DNA from: CAYOOT01 sp964405665
Lineage (GTDB): Bacteria; Bdellovibrionota_C; UBA2361; SZUA-149; CAZDWZ01
NCBI GenBank assembly: GCA_964405665.1
Contig: CAYOOT010000004.1
Coordinates: 11,207 to 75,206, forward strand
Direction: 5' to 3'
Length of the DNA: 64,000 nt
In this document: positions 51,149 through 60,035 of the stretch, one piece after another
How positions within the stretch are numbered: position 1 is the stretch's first letter
Layout of the letters: the number at the start of each line of letters is the position of its first letter
Position numbers and translations under genes: made by a program
The notes under the pieces: model-generated
What the model saw: only the letters and a program-made list of their open reading frames with translations
Database searches by the model: none
Told to the model about the DNA's origin: nothing

Positions 51149-54100
51149 TTGTATTATCTGGGATTTTGTAAATTAATAATAGCAGCTCTGATAATGACAT
51201 TTTATCAAAATGATCCCAAGACAATAGAAATAAAAAATGCTGGGAAAATACCAGCCAACTTACCCGCACCGGCTGCAGAAATCGAAAAAGCTATCTTACA
51301 ACGTAATAATCAAAAAAAAGAATTAGTTTTAGAAAACAAAAATCTTCAGCAGCAGGCAGAAAAATATCAATGGTGGGAATGTCGGATGAGAGTCGGACTA
51401 ATGGTCTGCGCTTCTATTCTGATTTTTTCCATTGGAGGCTATGTTGCAGTAGCTTTGGCTTCTAAAGTTGTTCTGGGATATTTAGGAACAGCTGCATTAA
51501 CAACAATCGGTTCAAAGCTGGCCGTCGCCGGTTTGGCCTCAATTGTTGGTGCTGCCGCTACTCCCTTAATAGGAGCAACCACAAGAACTATTTTAAATGT
51601 TGTGGAAAATTTCAGCTTTTTTAATAGCAAAAGTTACTCTCAAGCTTATCTAGACAGCAAAGATCATTTTACCAAGGAAACTCTTTCTAAAAATCAAATT
51701 GCAGAAGATTCAATAAGTGGTTTAGGAGCGGGAGCAGCCGGGGGAATCGGTAAATTATTTAAACCTTTTCAAGAAGTGCTGGCAAAATCCAGAAGTTTAT
51801 ATGCTGTTACTAGTGGTGGAGCTACAGCCTCAGTTAGTCAAGGGATTTCTTCTCCGCTGCGGCAACTTTATCAAAGAAATGAATTGGAAAATAACTTAAT
51901 TCAGGAATGTGAAGAAAATAATATTCAAGGAAAAGCCCGGGAAGAATTAATTTTAGAAAAAATCAAAGAAAGATCTCTTGATCTGCAAGGAATGAGTACA
52001 ACTTTTACTAAAGACGTTACTCAAGCATTTCTTAGCGGCGGCATTGGCGGACGATTTGAATTATCTCGTCTTAACGGAGCACAAGCTGCTTCTAAATTTG
52101 CCTGCTTAAAAGTAGATGTTGGAGATTTTGTCAGCGCTAGCGCGATCGGACTTTTTCGTGCCCGGTGGGACACGCCGGAGATGAATTTCGATCAATTAAT
52201 CGATACAACAATTCAAGAAACAGGAAATAATTTTAAAAGTGTGATTCAAGCTCGATATGCGGTGAATCCAGAAAGTGCGAGAAGACGAGGGGAAAGGACT
52301 ATTGCAAAAAACCTCGATCAGCCCACTGCGGTAGAAAGCCCTGCTCGTGTTTTTGATGATACTCAAACATTTAGGTCGCAAAATGCTGATGATTTTTCTG
52401 TAATTGCAACGTTAACAGTAATTACTCATTATTTGAATCTTATACCCTCCCGCTATGTCAGGGATCCGCGAACATTTCTGAATCAAAATGAAGTACAACA
52501 AATTAACAGAATTGCTGCAGTTAAAGATTGTCCCTATCCCGAACAATCTCTTCGGATGTTAGCAATGTTAGAAAAAGCAGCTGAAGTCTATTTAGTAGAT
52601 CATCCTCCTGAAATGGCAGTTACTCAAAGGGAAATACATATCAGTGATATATTTGGAACAATGACTCATACAATCTCCCTTGCCTTCTTACATTTATCTG
52701 CTGGGGATCTGTCTTTGGGCAAAAATATAAGAAATGTTGGAGACGTGCCTCATTTAAGAAAACCCCTGGAGAATGCAATTGCCTTGGTAGCAGAAGTTAA
52801 TACTGCAAATGGGAGAAAAGTTATCGGATGCATCCATAGTCATGCCTACGATACTACACCGGGCAATCATATTGCTGTTAATCAGGCTCAAAATAAAATT
52901 TCTGGTATTCATATTGATAATATAACAATGCTTCCTCCATATGACTCCCGATTATTGGTTAAAGAATGGTGTCAAAGGATAGTTACAGAAATATTTTCTT
53001 CCCCGTTAAACATAAATACCGAAATCACCGCAACAGTTACAAGGCATACTGCTTATACAACTGCATTTCCAATAATCTTTGGGGAATTAAGAAAACTTCG
53101 TCCTGATTTAAATTTTGTTTTGGAAGAAGTAAGTCATAAGGGGGTTATCAAGATAAAAATAAAACCTTCTATTATCTTTGATTATCAGCCTTTGATTGAA
53201 TCATTAAGCCTGATACCAGAATCTAGCTCTAGAAAGCGGGCTATTGATTCCTTACTGCAGAGTAAAAATATACCAGATAGTAAAACAAGAAGACTCTTGC
53301 GGGAGGCAGTCACTGATTCTCTAATAACTATTTTAGAAAATCCCAATCGCTGGCTCATTGATATGTATTTGCCTGATGTGAAAAAATTGCTGCCGATTAT
53401 GGGAGATGATATTTTTAAAAATCCTCCTCTCAAAGAAGCTCTAAAAAAGAGCTTAGTTACCGCAATAAAAAATTTAAAGGGAGATGCCGCCTGGTGTATT
53501 TTTCAATTAATGCAAGTAAATGAGATAGAAATAGATCTGGAATTAAGAAACCGTATTGCTAAAGTGACAGATCAAGCTTTGAAAAACGCCAAATCCAAAC
53601 GTGCACAATTTAATCATTCTAATGTAGATCTCGATAATACTCTAGATTTCATAGAATTTGATCTTGCTTGGTGCAATTTAATTAGAACAATTGCCCTAGG
53701 CGAAGAAAGGCTTGCTAAAAATCAAATTTCGCATCTCTACATTTGGGTTCATCCTGAATATAGGGATTTTGGAATTTGCGACAATGAACATCATTGGCAA
53801 CGTACTTATAAATTTTTGGATGAGTTAACTGAAAATCCTCAATGTGCCTTAGCTGTTTGTTCCTGGTTGCCTCAAAGAGATATTGCTTCTGTTCGTCGTC
53901 GAGCCAAAGAAGAATGGTTTACTAAAGACAAAACTGAGCGTTATCTTAAATTTGTGGAAAAGCAAGAAGAGTTTTATCGGGAAGCTCAGAAAAGATTGGG
54001 AAATAGATTTATCTTCTGGCCTACTGGAATGATTGACTTAAATAACCCCTCTAATCATTACTATGAAGTTGATTATCTAGGTAATATTTTTAATATAGAT

Positions 54101-54277
54101 CCTCGGTGCTTTGATAATTATAATCAGCCATTACTATTGCAATACGCTGATTGTTTCGGGCTCTTACCTACTGCTTGCGTTGCAGTGCAAGCTCAAGATT
54201 GCGGATTACAGCAGTATGTATTGGAAACAAATAATCATGGCACGATGGCTCCTCCACCTGATTATCGTGGTGAATAA
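51149..54277 (+). CDS. Very large protein of unknown function (1042 aa) with membrane-inserting segment
   Basis: I do not recognise this protein. Residues about 41-75 look like a short coiled coil. Residues 82-145 form long Gly/Ala-rich hydrophobic stretches (LMVCASILIFSIGGYVAVALA and LAVAGLASIVGAAATPLIGA) and would insert in a membrane as two or three helices. The next 500 residues are mixed alpha/beta with a cluster VIGCIHSHAYDTTPGNH near 560 that recalls a JAB/MPN-type metalloprotease site, but the conserved Ser and Asp are not in place. The last 250 residues contain WVHPEYRDFGICDNEHHW and RFIFWPTGMIDLNNP and could be a catalytic domain. Start is TTG at 51149; the ATG at 51194 is an alternative. 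A secreted or membrane effector is possible. Confidence 0.6.
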   Translation: MYYLGFCKLIIAALIMTFYQNDPKTIEIKNAGKIPANLPAPAAEIEKAILQRNNQKKELVLENKNLQQQAEKYQWWECRMRVGLMVCASILIFSIGGYVAVALASKVVLGYLGTAALTTIGSKLAVAGLASIVGAAATPLIGATTRTILNVVENFSFFNSKSYSQAYLDSKDHFTKETLSKNQIAEDSISGLGAGAAGGIGKLFKPFQEVLAKSRSLYAVTSGGATASVSQGISSPLRQLYQRNELENNLIQECEENNIQGKAREELILEKIKERSLDLQGMSTTFTKDVTQAFLSGGIGGRFELSRLNGAQAASKFACLKVDVGDFVSASAIGLFRARWDTPEMNFDQLIDTTIQETGNNFKSVIQARYAVNPESARRRGERTIAKNLDQPTAVESPARVFDDTQTFRSQNADDFSVIATLTVITHYLNLIPSRYVRDPRTFLNQNEVQQINRIAAVKDCPYPEQSLRMLAMLEKAAEVYLVDHPPEMAVTQREIHISDIFGTMTHTISLAFLHLSAGDLSLGKNIRNVGDVPHLRKPLENAIALVAEVNTANGRKVIGCIHSHAYDTTPGNHIAVNQAQNKISGIHIDNITMLPPYDSRLLVKEWCQRIVTEIFSSPLNINTEITATVTRHTAYTTAFPIIFGELRKLRPDLNFVLEEVSHKGVIKIKIKPSIIFDYQPLIESLSLIPESSSRKRAIDSLLQSKNIPDSKTRRLLREAVTDSLITILENPNRWLIDMYLPDVKKLLPIMGDDIFKNPPLKEALKKSLVTAIKNLKGDAAWCIFQLMQVNEIEIDLELRNRIAKVTDQALKNAKSKRAQFNHSNVDLDNTLDFIEFDLAWCNLIRTIALGEERLAKNQISHLYIWVHPEYRDFGICDNEHHWQRTYKFLDELTENPQCALAVCSWLPQRDIASVRRRAKEEWFTKDKTERYLKFVEKQEEFYREAQKRLGNRFIFWPTGMIDLNNPSNHYYEVDYLGNIFNIDPRCFDNYNQPLLLQYADCFGLLPTACVAVQAQDCGLQQYVLETNNHGTMAPPPDYRGE

Positions 54278-54332
54278 ACTAAAATCGTATATTATAATTA
54301 TAAAAAACTGAACCGCTTAATAAATTTTAACA

Positions 54333-54776
54333 ATGAAAAAAGAAGACTTTTTAAATGCTTTTGTTCCTCCAGATGGTCCACCCCAAGGCTCAGGCCCTAG
54401 TAAAGAAATCTATCGGCTAATGGGCGAAGAAAATATTTACAAAATGCTGAGGGATTTTTATTCGGAACTGGAAAAATCCTCTATTCGCCCGATGTTTCCC
54501 GGAAATATGATGCTTGCTTCAGAAAAATCAGCAAAATTTTTTATTGGACTCTGTGGAGGCCCGCCTTTATATCAAGAGCTTTATGGTTCCCCTCGAATGC
54601 GCTCCCGGCATTTGCCTTTTAAAATTGATGAAGCTGCGAGAAACACCTGGTTACAATGCTTTGAAACTATTTTAGAAAAAGCGGAAGAAAATTATAATTT
54701 CCCCAAAGAACATTTACAAGGATTTAAGGATTTTTTAAGAGATTTTTCTGCCTGGATGGTCAATACTCAATCTTAG
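54333..54776 (+). CDS. Truncated haemoglobin-family globin
   Basis: 147 residues with the group-II/III truncated globin layout. IYRLMGEENIYKMLRDFYSEL is helix B/E-like text, PMFPG marks the turn, FFIGLCGGPPLY precedes the distal region, and the proximal-type segment RMRSRHLPFKIDEAARNTWLQCF carries the candidate haem-binding His. Such proteins bind oxygen or NO and are often tied to stress tolerance. The first 20 residues (FVPPDGPPQGSGPS) are a proline-rich extension. The family call is good; the ligand role is inferred. Confidence 0.75.
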   Translation: MKKEDFLNAFVPPDGPPQGSGPSKEIYRLMGEENIYKMLRDFYSELEKSSIRPMFPGNMMLASEKSAKFFIGLCGGPPLYQELYGSPRMRSRHLPFKIDEAARNTWLQCFETILEKAEENYNFPKEHLQGFKDFLRDFSAWMVNTQS

Positions 54777-54778
54777 TT

Positions 54779-55822
54779 TTAGATCGGAATCAATACTTGA
54801 TATCGGCTAGAAAGTTCTTCTTGAACTTTGACTGCTTTTTTGCGGATATTTGGATGAGAACAAAGAGCAAGCGCCATGCGCAAATCAAAACAAGAAGCAG
54901 CAGGTTCTTTATGGGTTGCTAAGTAATGAGAACGTTCTAAGTAAAGTAAAGCAAGAACCGGACGCAAAGTATCGAGGTAAAGGGCATGAGAACGCAGTTT
55001 ATCAATTGCTTTATTTAAATTGTTTAAGCCTTCTTCTGCTTCACCGGTCCAAAGTTTAGTGGCGGCAAGCCCCGCTTCAGCTAACTCTGCTGCTTTTTCC
55101 CCGCAAAAATGGGTTTCTTCCTGCATTTCATCGACTACTTTTTTAAATTGTTTTTTTGCTTTCCAAAGATCTTGATGTTCTTCCAATAAAAGCAAGCCTT
55201 CTTCCAGACAAATTATCGCTGTCTCACCGTGAGCTTCTTTGGCATTTTGTAAAAAATTTAAGGCTCCTGCGGGAGAATTCTCCGGAGAAAGCAAACGATT
55301 GAATTTTGCTCTTAGGGCAATTAGTTGTTCCTTGGGAGCTTTGTAATTTTCTGCAAATTTAATTTCTCTCTCCGCCGCTAAAAAGCTTTCTGAAAGCATT
55401 AAAATCTCCGCTCGAAGGAGATGATAATACACCTCGGGACAACAAAAAAACTTAGAATTATAAGGAGATACTTGATCTAAAAGTAATAATGCTTTTTGAT
55501 AAGCTCCGACAAGACTTAGTTGATAGGCTTTCCTAAAAGTATAAATCGAGCGGCTTAAAATAAATTGATCAAGCAAAACTACCGTGAGACATGAAGCGAG
55601 CCAGGAAAAGAGCGAATACCAGTCTTTGGAAATACCAAAATTCCCCCAGGGGATAAACAACTGAAAAACTATATAAATACTAAAACAACTTGCTATTTCC
55701 ACTCCAATTCGAAGTGGCTGGCTATTAAATGAAAGGTAGGTTAAAAAACTACTACATAAGTTTTTGTTATTAAATTTATAATTTATTATATTTTCTGACA
55801 TAAAATTTATGGGCTTAGTCAT
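54779..55822 (-). CDS. Membrane protein with TPR-like helical repeats (347 aa)
   Basis: Two hydrophobic segments near the N-terminus (CFSIYIVFQLFIPWG and WLASCLTVVLLDQFILS) anchor the protein. The remaining 230 residues are helical repeats with TPR spacing (YQKALLLLDQVSPYNS, YYHLLRAEILMLSESFLAAE, AGLAATKLWTGEAEEGLNNL). TPR domains bind partner proteins, so this is probably a membrane scaffold. Its stop lies two bases beyond the stop of the convergent globin gene. It stands alone, divergent from aroE, so no partner can be proposed. Confidence 0.65.
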   Translation of the reverse strand: MTKPINFMSENIINYKFNNKNLCSSFLTYLSFNSQPLRIGVEIASCFSIYIVFQLFIPWGNFGISKDWYSLFSWLASCLTVVLLDQFILSRSIYTFRKAYQLSLVGAYQKALLLLDQVSPYNSKFFCCPEVYYHLLRAEILMLSESFLAAEREIKFAENYKAPKEQLIALRAKFNRLLSPENSPAGALNFLQNAKEAHGETAIICLEEGLLLLEEHQDLWKAKKQFKKVVDEMQEETHFCGEKAAELAEAGLAATKLWTGEAEEGLNNLNKAIDKLRSHALYLDTLRPVLALLYLERSHYLATHKEPAASCFDLRMALALCSHPNIRKKAVKVQEELSSRYQVLIPI

Positions 55823-55867
55823 TATATCGACTAAGTTTTTAGATTTAATGAGCTTTTATTATGCTTT

Positions 55868-56719
55868 ATGAAAACAGAATGGGATAAATTAGCTTACCCC
55901 AGGCTTTGTGGATTACTTGCGGAAAATCCCAGTCGCTTAGGACAAGCGATGCATAATGCTGGTTTCAAATCGCTAGAATTACCTTTTGTTTACGTGGCTT
56001 TTCCTACAAAAAACCCAGAAACAGCTTTTAAAAGCATGAAAGACATGGGTCTGAGAGGCTTTAGTATTACCATCCCCTATAAAGAAACTTGTCTTAGTCT
56101 GGTTGATGAATTGGATTCCAATGCCCAAAAAATTGCGGCAATCAATACAGCAATCAATGATGGTTCAAAAATAGTTGGCTACAATACCGATTATTTGGGA
56201 ATTATCGAGGCCTTCAAGGAACAAAATATTAGTACTCTCCAGGGAAAAACTGTTCTCATTATCGGTGCCGGAGGTGCAGCCAATGCCGGAATTTTTGCTT
56301 TCCAACTATTGAGGGCGGAAAGAATCATCGTTAGCAATAGAAATCCGGAAAGAGCAAAAAATTTAGCAAAACAATTTGGAATTGAAAGTTGCACTTTTGA
56401 AGGGATCTCTTCTTTAAAAGGCTCCAAGATTGATATTGTTGTAAATTCAACTCCAATCGGCTCTCATCTTCAACCCTTAAGTATCCACTTAGAAAATATG
56501 CTTTCTCCTCTACTTTCCAAAGATATTTTAGTGTTTGATATGGCAACTCGCGAAACTAATTTAATACAAATTGCCAAGAAAAAAGGCTGTCAAACCATTT
56601 TAGGAACTAGAATGCTAATTTATCAGGCTGTAGAACAATTTCATTTATTTACAGAACAGCAAATCGCTAGCTCAGTATTGGAGCAAGCTTTGCAGACAGA
56701 ATTAAATAAAAAATTGTAA
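55868..56719 (+). CDS. aroE: Shikimate dehydrogenase
   Basis: 283 residues of the AroE family. The substrate-binding half has CGLLAENPSRLGQA-like start, GFSITIPYKE (Lys at about 75 is the catalytic base), INTAIN and GYNTDYLGI. The NADP half has LIIGAGGAANAGIFAF, VSNRNPERA, VVNSTPIG and VFDMATRET. All key residues are present. It reduces 3-dehydroshikimate to shikimate in aromatic amino-acid synthesis. No other aro genes adjoin it, so it is separate from any aro operon. A GTAGGGGC-type palindrome begins 7 bp after its stop. Confidence 0.93.
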   Translation: MKTEWDKLAYPRLCGLLAENPSRLGQAMHNAGFKSLELPFVYVAFPTKNPETAFKSMKDMGLRGFSITIPYKETCLSLVDELDSNAQKIAAINTAINDGSKIVGYNTDYLGIIEAFKEQNISTLQGKTVLIIGAGGAANAGIFAFQLLRAERIIVSNRNPERAKNLAKQFGIESCTFEGISSLKGSKIDIVVNSTPIGSHLQPLSIHLENMLSPLLSKDILVFDMATRETNLIQIAKKKGCQTILGTRMLIYQAVEQFHLFTEQQIASSVLEQALQTELNKKL

Positions 56720-56726
56720 ATTTTGT

Positions 56727-56802
56727 GTAGGGGCAGCCTTTATGGCTGCCCGTTTTAGCACAATATTCGGTAATTCCGGGCAGGCATAAAACCTGCCCCT
56801 AC
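56727..56802. repeat. Palindromic intergenic repeat, GTAGGGGC family, copy 3
   Basis: GTAGGGGCAGCC and its complementary end enclose a 20-30 bp centre. It lies between the convergent aroE and prenyl synthase genes and may stop transcription of both. Confidence 0.7.
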
Positions 56803-56823
56803 ATTAATAATTTCAGATCCTAA

Positions 56824-57663
56824 TTAGGATTTTCTATACCGAATTAACTTGGCCAGTTCCTTTAATTGCTCTCCCCTACTTTCAAATACTTTTAGGCTAT
56901 TTTCACAAGCTAATAACAACTGATCAGCAAGTGCTTCCACCTCATTTTGCTTGAAAAAACTCATATAATTGGGGCCTTCTTTATCCTTATCTTGCACACC
57001 ATCAATCAAGTCGTCTGTTACTTGAAAAAGCAATCCCAAGTTCTGACCATATTGCTTTAAGGATTGATAAAATTTCTCTTGAGAATTTTCTTCCAAAAGA
57101 TAAAGCGGTCCTAAGACTGAAGCTGTAATTAAAGCTGCTGTTTTTTGTAAATCCAGATTTTCTAATTGATCTTTTTGATTAGCATAGGATTTAAAATTCA
57201 AATCCATCATCTGACCATCACAGAGAGAAACTGTAGCCTGGGATACTAATTTAACCCAGGCAGATTGGGCCATGAAATCAATTTTTGAGTCTGAGGTTAA
57301 AAGATCAAAAGCTTTGGCAATTAAAAAATCCCCTGTAATTATTGCCGTAGCCTCACTAAATTTTTTATGACAGCTCAACTGTCCCCGGCGATAATCATCA
57401 TTATCCAGAGCTGGCAAATCGTCATGGATTAAGGATGCGGTGTGAATCAGCTCCAGAGCAAGACAAAAACTCTTAAGCTGCTCCTTTTCCAATTGCAGCA
57501 TTTCCGCTGTCAGCAGACTTAAAATGGGCCTGATTCTTTTAGCCGCACTCAGCAAGCTATAAGAGCTCGCCTCCTGTAGGGAGTTTTCTAAATTAAAATT
57601 GGCAACTTCATTCTCTAGCCAAGAATCAACTAACAAAGCTAACTCTTTGATTTTATTAATCAT
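56824..57663 (-). CDS. Polyprenyl (farnesyl/geranyl) diphosphate synthase
   Basis: 279 residues. The first aspartate-rich motif is LIHDDLPALDNDDYRRG (about residues 80-96) and the second is VTDDLIDG (about 213-220), with KRIRPILSLL upstream. The layout and length match short-chain (C15/C20) trans-prenyl synthases such as IspA. The product starts isoprenoid lipid, quinone and peptidoglycan carrier pathways. Its start lies 6 bp after the parB stop, so it is the third gene of a parA-parB operon, which is unusual for an isoprenoid gene. Confidence 0.88.
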   Translation of the reverse strand: MINKIKELALLVDSWLENEVANFNLENSLQEASSYSLLSAAKRIRPILSLLTAEMLQLEKEQLKSFCLALELIHTASLIHDDLPALDNDDYRRGQLSCHKKFSEATAIITGDFLIAKAFDLLTSDSKIDFMAQSAWVKLVSQATVSLCDGQMMDLNFKSYANQKDQLENLDLQKTAALITASVLGPLYLLEENSQEKFYQSLKQYGQNLGLLFQVTDDLIDGVQDKDKEGPNYMSFFKQNEVEALADQLLLACENSLKVFESRGEQLKELAKLIRYRKS

Positions 57664-57669
57664 TTTAAC

Positions 57670-58575
57670 CTAGTGATTTACTAATCTTTTGTGCATTTCT
57701 CCTAGGTCGGCGGGACTATAAAACTCAAGGATCAATTTGCCCTGCCCTTTTTTACTGGAATTTCTTTGCAGTTGAATCTTTGTTCCTAAAGCTCGTTGAA
57801 TTTCATCAACTAGTCTTTTGTCTTCTGGACTAAGTTTTTTGTTATTGGGACTGATCCGGGTTTTGGCAACTGTCCCACTGTGGGACACACCAGCAGAGTC
57901 ATCCTCACCTAGAAGCTCCTTAATTTTAACTTCTAAAGCATTGCGAGAATAGTCTTCTAGTTTTTCTAGTAAGTCTTTTCTCAATGCACGATCTTCAATT
58001 TTAGCTAAAAGCAAAATTTTTGTTTCTGCAGCTCCGCTGAGTAAAGCTGCTTGCAGGTCATCAGGTAAATCCAAGAGATCAAAACTGCGCTGCACCAAAC
58101 TCTTGGATGTTCCTAGCTTTCTGGCAATTTCACGTACACTCCAAGAATAGCGATCTCGAAGCTGCCCTACGGCAGTTGCTCTTTCAAAAGGACTTAAATC
58201 TTGTCTTTGAATATTTTCTACAAGTTGTTTAGCTAAAGTGTTTTTTTCTTCATTGTCTTCAACATCAATAATCGCTGGTATTGTATCTAGCCCTAAAAGC
58301 CGACAAGCCCGCAGCCTTCTTTCTCCAGCTATAACTCTGTATGTCCCTCCAGCAGTTACCCGAACTAAAATTGGATTTAAAACACCATATTCTTTAATTG
58401 AGGCAGCTAGTTCTGCTAAGGCTTCGGTATCAAAGGAGCGGCGAGGTTGATCGGGGTCAACATCTACCTCAGACAAGGAGATTACCCGGTAAGGACTTCC
58501 CGCCTTCGTTCTTGCTTCCAAACTAGGGCCGGCCAAGAGTGGATTAATCTCAAATTTCAAATTTTTACGCGCCAT
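57670..58575 (-). CDS. parB: Chromosome/plasmid partitioning protein ParB
   Basis: 301 residues with the standard ParB parts: the N-terminal ISLSEVDVDPDQPR, the CTP-binding box VIAGERRLRACR (about residues 95-105), QLVENIQRQDLSPFERA, and a helix-turn-helix SVREIARKLGTSKSLVQRSF. The C-terminal dimerisation part ends LILEFYSPADLGEMHKRL. The start overlaps the parA stop by 11 bp. Proteins of this type load at a parS site and spread along DNA. A palindrome resembling parS lies inside this gene (57871-57887). Confidence 0.92.
   Translation of the reverse strand: MARKNLKFEINPLLAGPSLEARTKAGSPYRVISLSEVDVDPDQPRRSFDTEALAELAASIKEYGVLNPILVRVTAGGTYRVIAGERRLRACRLLGLDTIPAIIDVEDNEEKNTLAKQLVENIQRQDLSPFERATAVGQLRDRYSWSVREIARKLGTSKSLVQRSFDLLDLPDDLQAALLSGAAETKILLLAKIEDRALRKDLLEKLEDYSRNALEVKIKELLGEDDSAGVSHSGTVAKTRISPNNKKLSPEDKRLVDEIQRALGTKIQLQRNSSKKGQGKLILEFYSPADLGEMHKRLVNH
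57871..57887. promoter_or_regulatory. Candidate parS-like palindrome inside parB
   Basis: TGTCCCAC, T, GTGGGACA forms a perfect 8-bp inverted repeat with a 1-bp centre. The classic parS is a 16-bp palindrome with half-site TGTTTCAC, and this sequence keeps TGT--CAC. It lies in the parB coding region, a common place for parS. No other intact copy was seen in the window. Confidence 0.4.
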
Positions 58576-59332
58576 TTAAAATCTCCTTCGCTAAATTTAA
58601 ATAATCCTCTGCACCAAAAGATTTGTTATCGTATTTAAAAATAGAAACTCCTTGAGCAGGAGCTTCAGCCAGAGCAACATTAGTTCTGACTATTGTTTTA
58701 AAAACCAAATCTCCAAAATACTCTCTTACTGTATCAGCCACACTACGGGCTAAGCGTCTTCTAGCATCATGAAGACAAAGCAAAACTCCACCTACAGATA
58801 ACGCTGGATTATAAGCACTGCGCACTTGATCAATTGTATCTAAGAGCTGCCTTACACCATGTAGTGCTAAAAATTCACTTTGTACAGGAACAATTACTTT
58901 AGTTGAAGCAACCAAACCATTTAAGGAAAGAAGTCCAAGAGATGGTGGGCAATCAATTATAATAAAATCATAATCATCAATTACTTCCTGCAAAGCTTTC
59001 CTCATCAACTGTTCCCGACCAATCATTCCTCCTAGTTCTAGATCTGCGGCGCTAAGCAATAAACCAGCTGGTGCTAAAGAAAGATTATCTTCTATCGGGA
59101 CAATGATATTTTTCATTTTCTCCCCATAGCGTAGGACATCATACATTGTGGGAGAACTGCCCTGCTCATCATTAGGATAACCCATATGGGCAGATAAATT
59201 TGCTTGAGCATCGGTATCGACAAGCAAAACTTTTTTTCCTAAATAAGCTAGGCCCGCTCCTAGATTAGCAGAAGTAGTGGTTTTCCCTACTCCGCCCTTT
59301 TGATTTACTACGGCAAATACTTTATGTTTCAC
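58565..59332 (-). CDS. parA: Partition ATPase ParA/Soj family
   Basis: 255 residues from the GTG at 59332; an earlier in-frame start at 59398 adds 22 residues not seen in the family. The deviant Walker A is NQKGGVGKTTTSANLG, then LVDTDAQANLS, the switch IIIDCPPSLGLLSLN and VPVQSEFLALHGVRQL. All marks of ParA/Soj are present. It is the first gene of the parA-parB-prenyl synthase operon and drives segregation of the adjacent origin. Its promoter should lie in the 700-bp iteron region immediately upstream. Confidence 0.93.
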   Translation of the reverse strand: MKHKVFAVVNQKGGVGKTTTSANLGAGLAYLGKKVLLVDTDAQANLSAHMGYPNDEQGSSPTMYDVLRYGEKMKNIIVPIEDNLSLAPAGLLLSAADLELGGMIGREQLMRKALQEVIDDYDFIIIDCPPSLGLLSLNGLVASTKVIVPVQSEFLALHGVRQLLDTIDQVRSAYNPALSVGGVLLCLHDARRRLARSVADTVREYFGDLVFKTIVRTNVALAEAPAQGVSIFKYDNKSFGAEDYLNLAKEILNGA

Positions 59333-59573
59333 TAGATATTGGCTAAATTTTGAAGGATTAATAAGTAAAAAATATTGCTTTTCAATAGCATACTGCAATT
59401 TTAATTACGAGAAGAAGTCCCAATTATCACTAAAATTTAGTTTAAGTTAGATAAAGTTTCTAATATTTTTGCAGATTAGCACTAGATCTACCAAAAAAAC
59501 CTTTATATAAATTAATTAGTTAGCCCAATGCACGATTCTTGGTTGGCAATCATAGTGAAATGAACTAAATTAG

Positions 59574-59866
59574 CTATAGTGTTTTGAAATAAGTATCTCT
59601 TTCGTGCTTTGAAATAAGCAGATTGCAGGATCAAATTCTTTACTTAATATAGCTGGAGACTCAAAACTATAGTGTTTTGAAATAATAAAGGTTTCTTATC
59701 GTGAAACAAGATAAGAAAGGTATTTTCCAACTAAGAACTATAGTGCTTTTAGTTAAGTCTATCGTGCTTAAGCTTAAGCAATACCGGGTAACAAAATAAG
59801 TGCTCAAGTGTTTTGAGATAAAGGGTATCGTGTTCTGAGTCAAATTATATCGTGTTTTGAAAGAAA
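59574..59866. other. Iteron array, likely replication origin
   Basis: At least eight copies of a degenerate unit resembling TATAGTGTTTTGAAATAAG lie in 300 bp. The core GTG occurs at 59579, 59604, 59672, 59743, 59764, 59808, 59830 and 59852. A further degenerate unit lies at 59701, and the last five are spaced 21, 44, 22 and 22 bp apart, that is, in whole double-helix steps. TTTCTTATC / GATAAGAAA (59692-59718) adds a palindrome. AT-rich sequence follows to 60035. The region has no gene and sits between parA and the initiator gene, as in iteron-controlled origins. Confidence 0.8.
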
Positions 59867-60035
59867 TTTTACGGCTTAAGTATCTATTTTTATTGCTATT
59901 TTTTCCTCTGTACTCATATACTTAGATATAAAACTTTTGTTGTTAAAACTAATAGTACCTTGTAATAAAATAATCAAACGAAAGTTGATATTTTAAGTAA
60001 ATTAAAGTTGAATAGAGAAAAGCAAAATAGGATCG

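Noticed and set aside
59333..59398. N-terminal extension of ParA
   Set aside because: The family begins a few residues before the Walker A motif; the extra 22 residues are unlike it.
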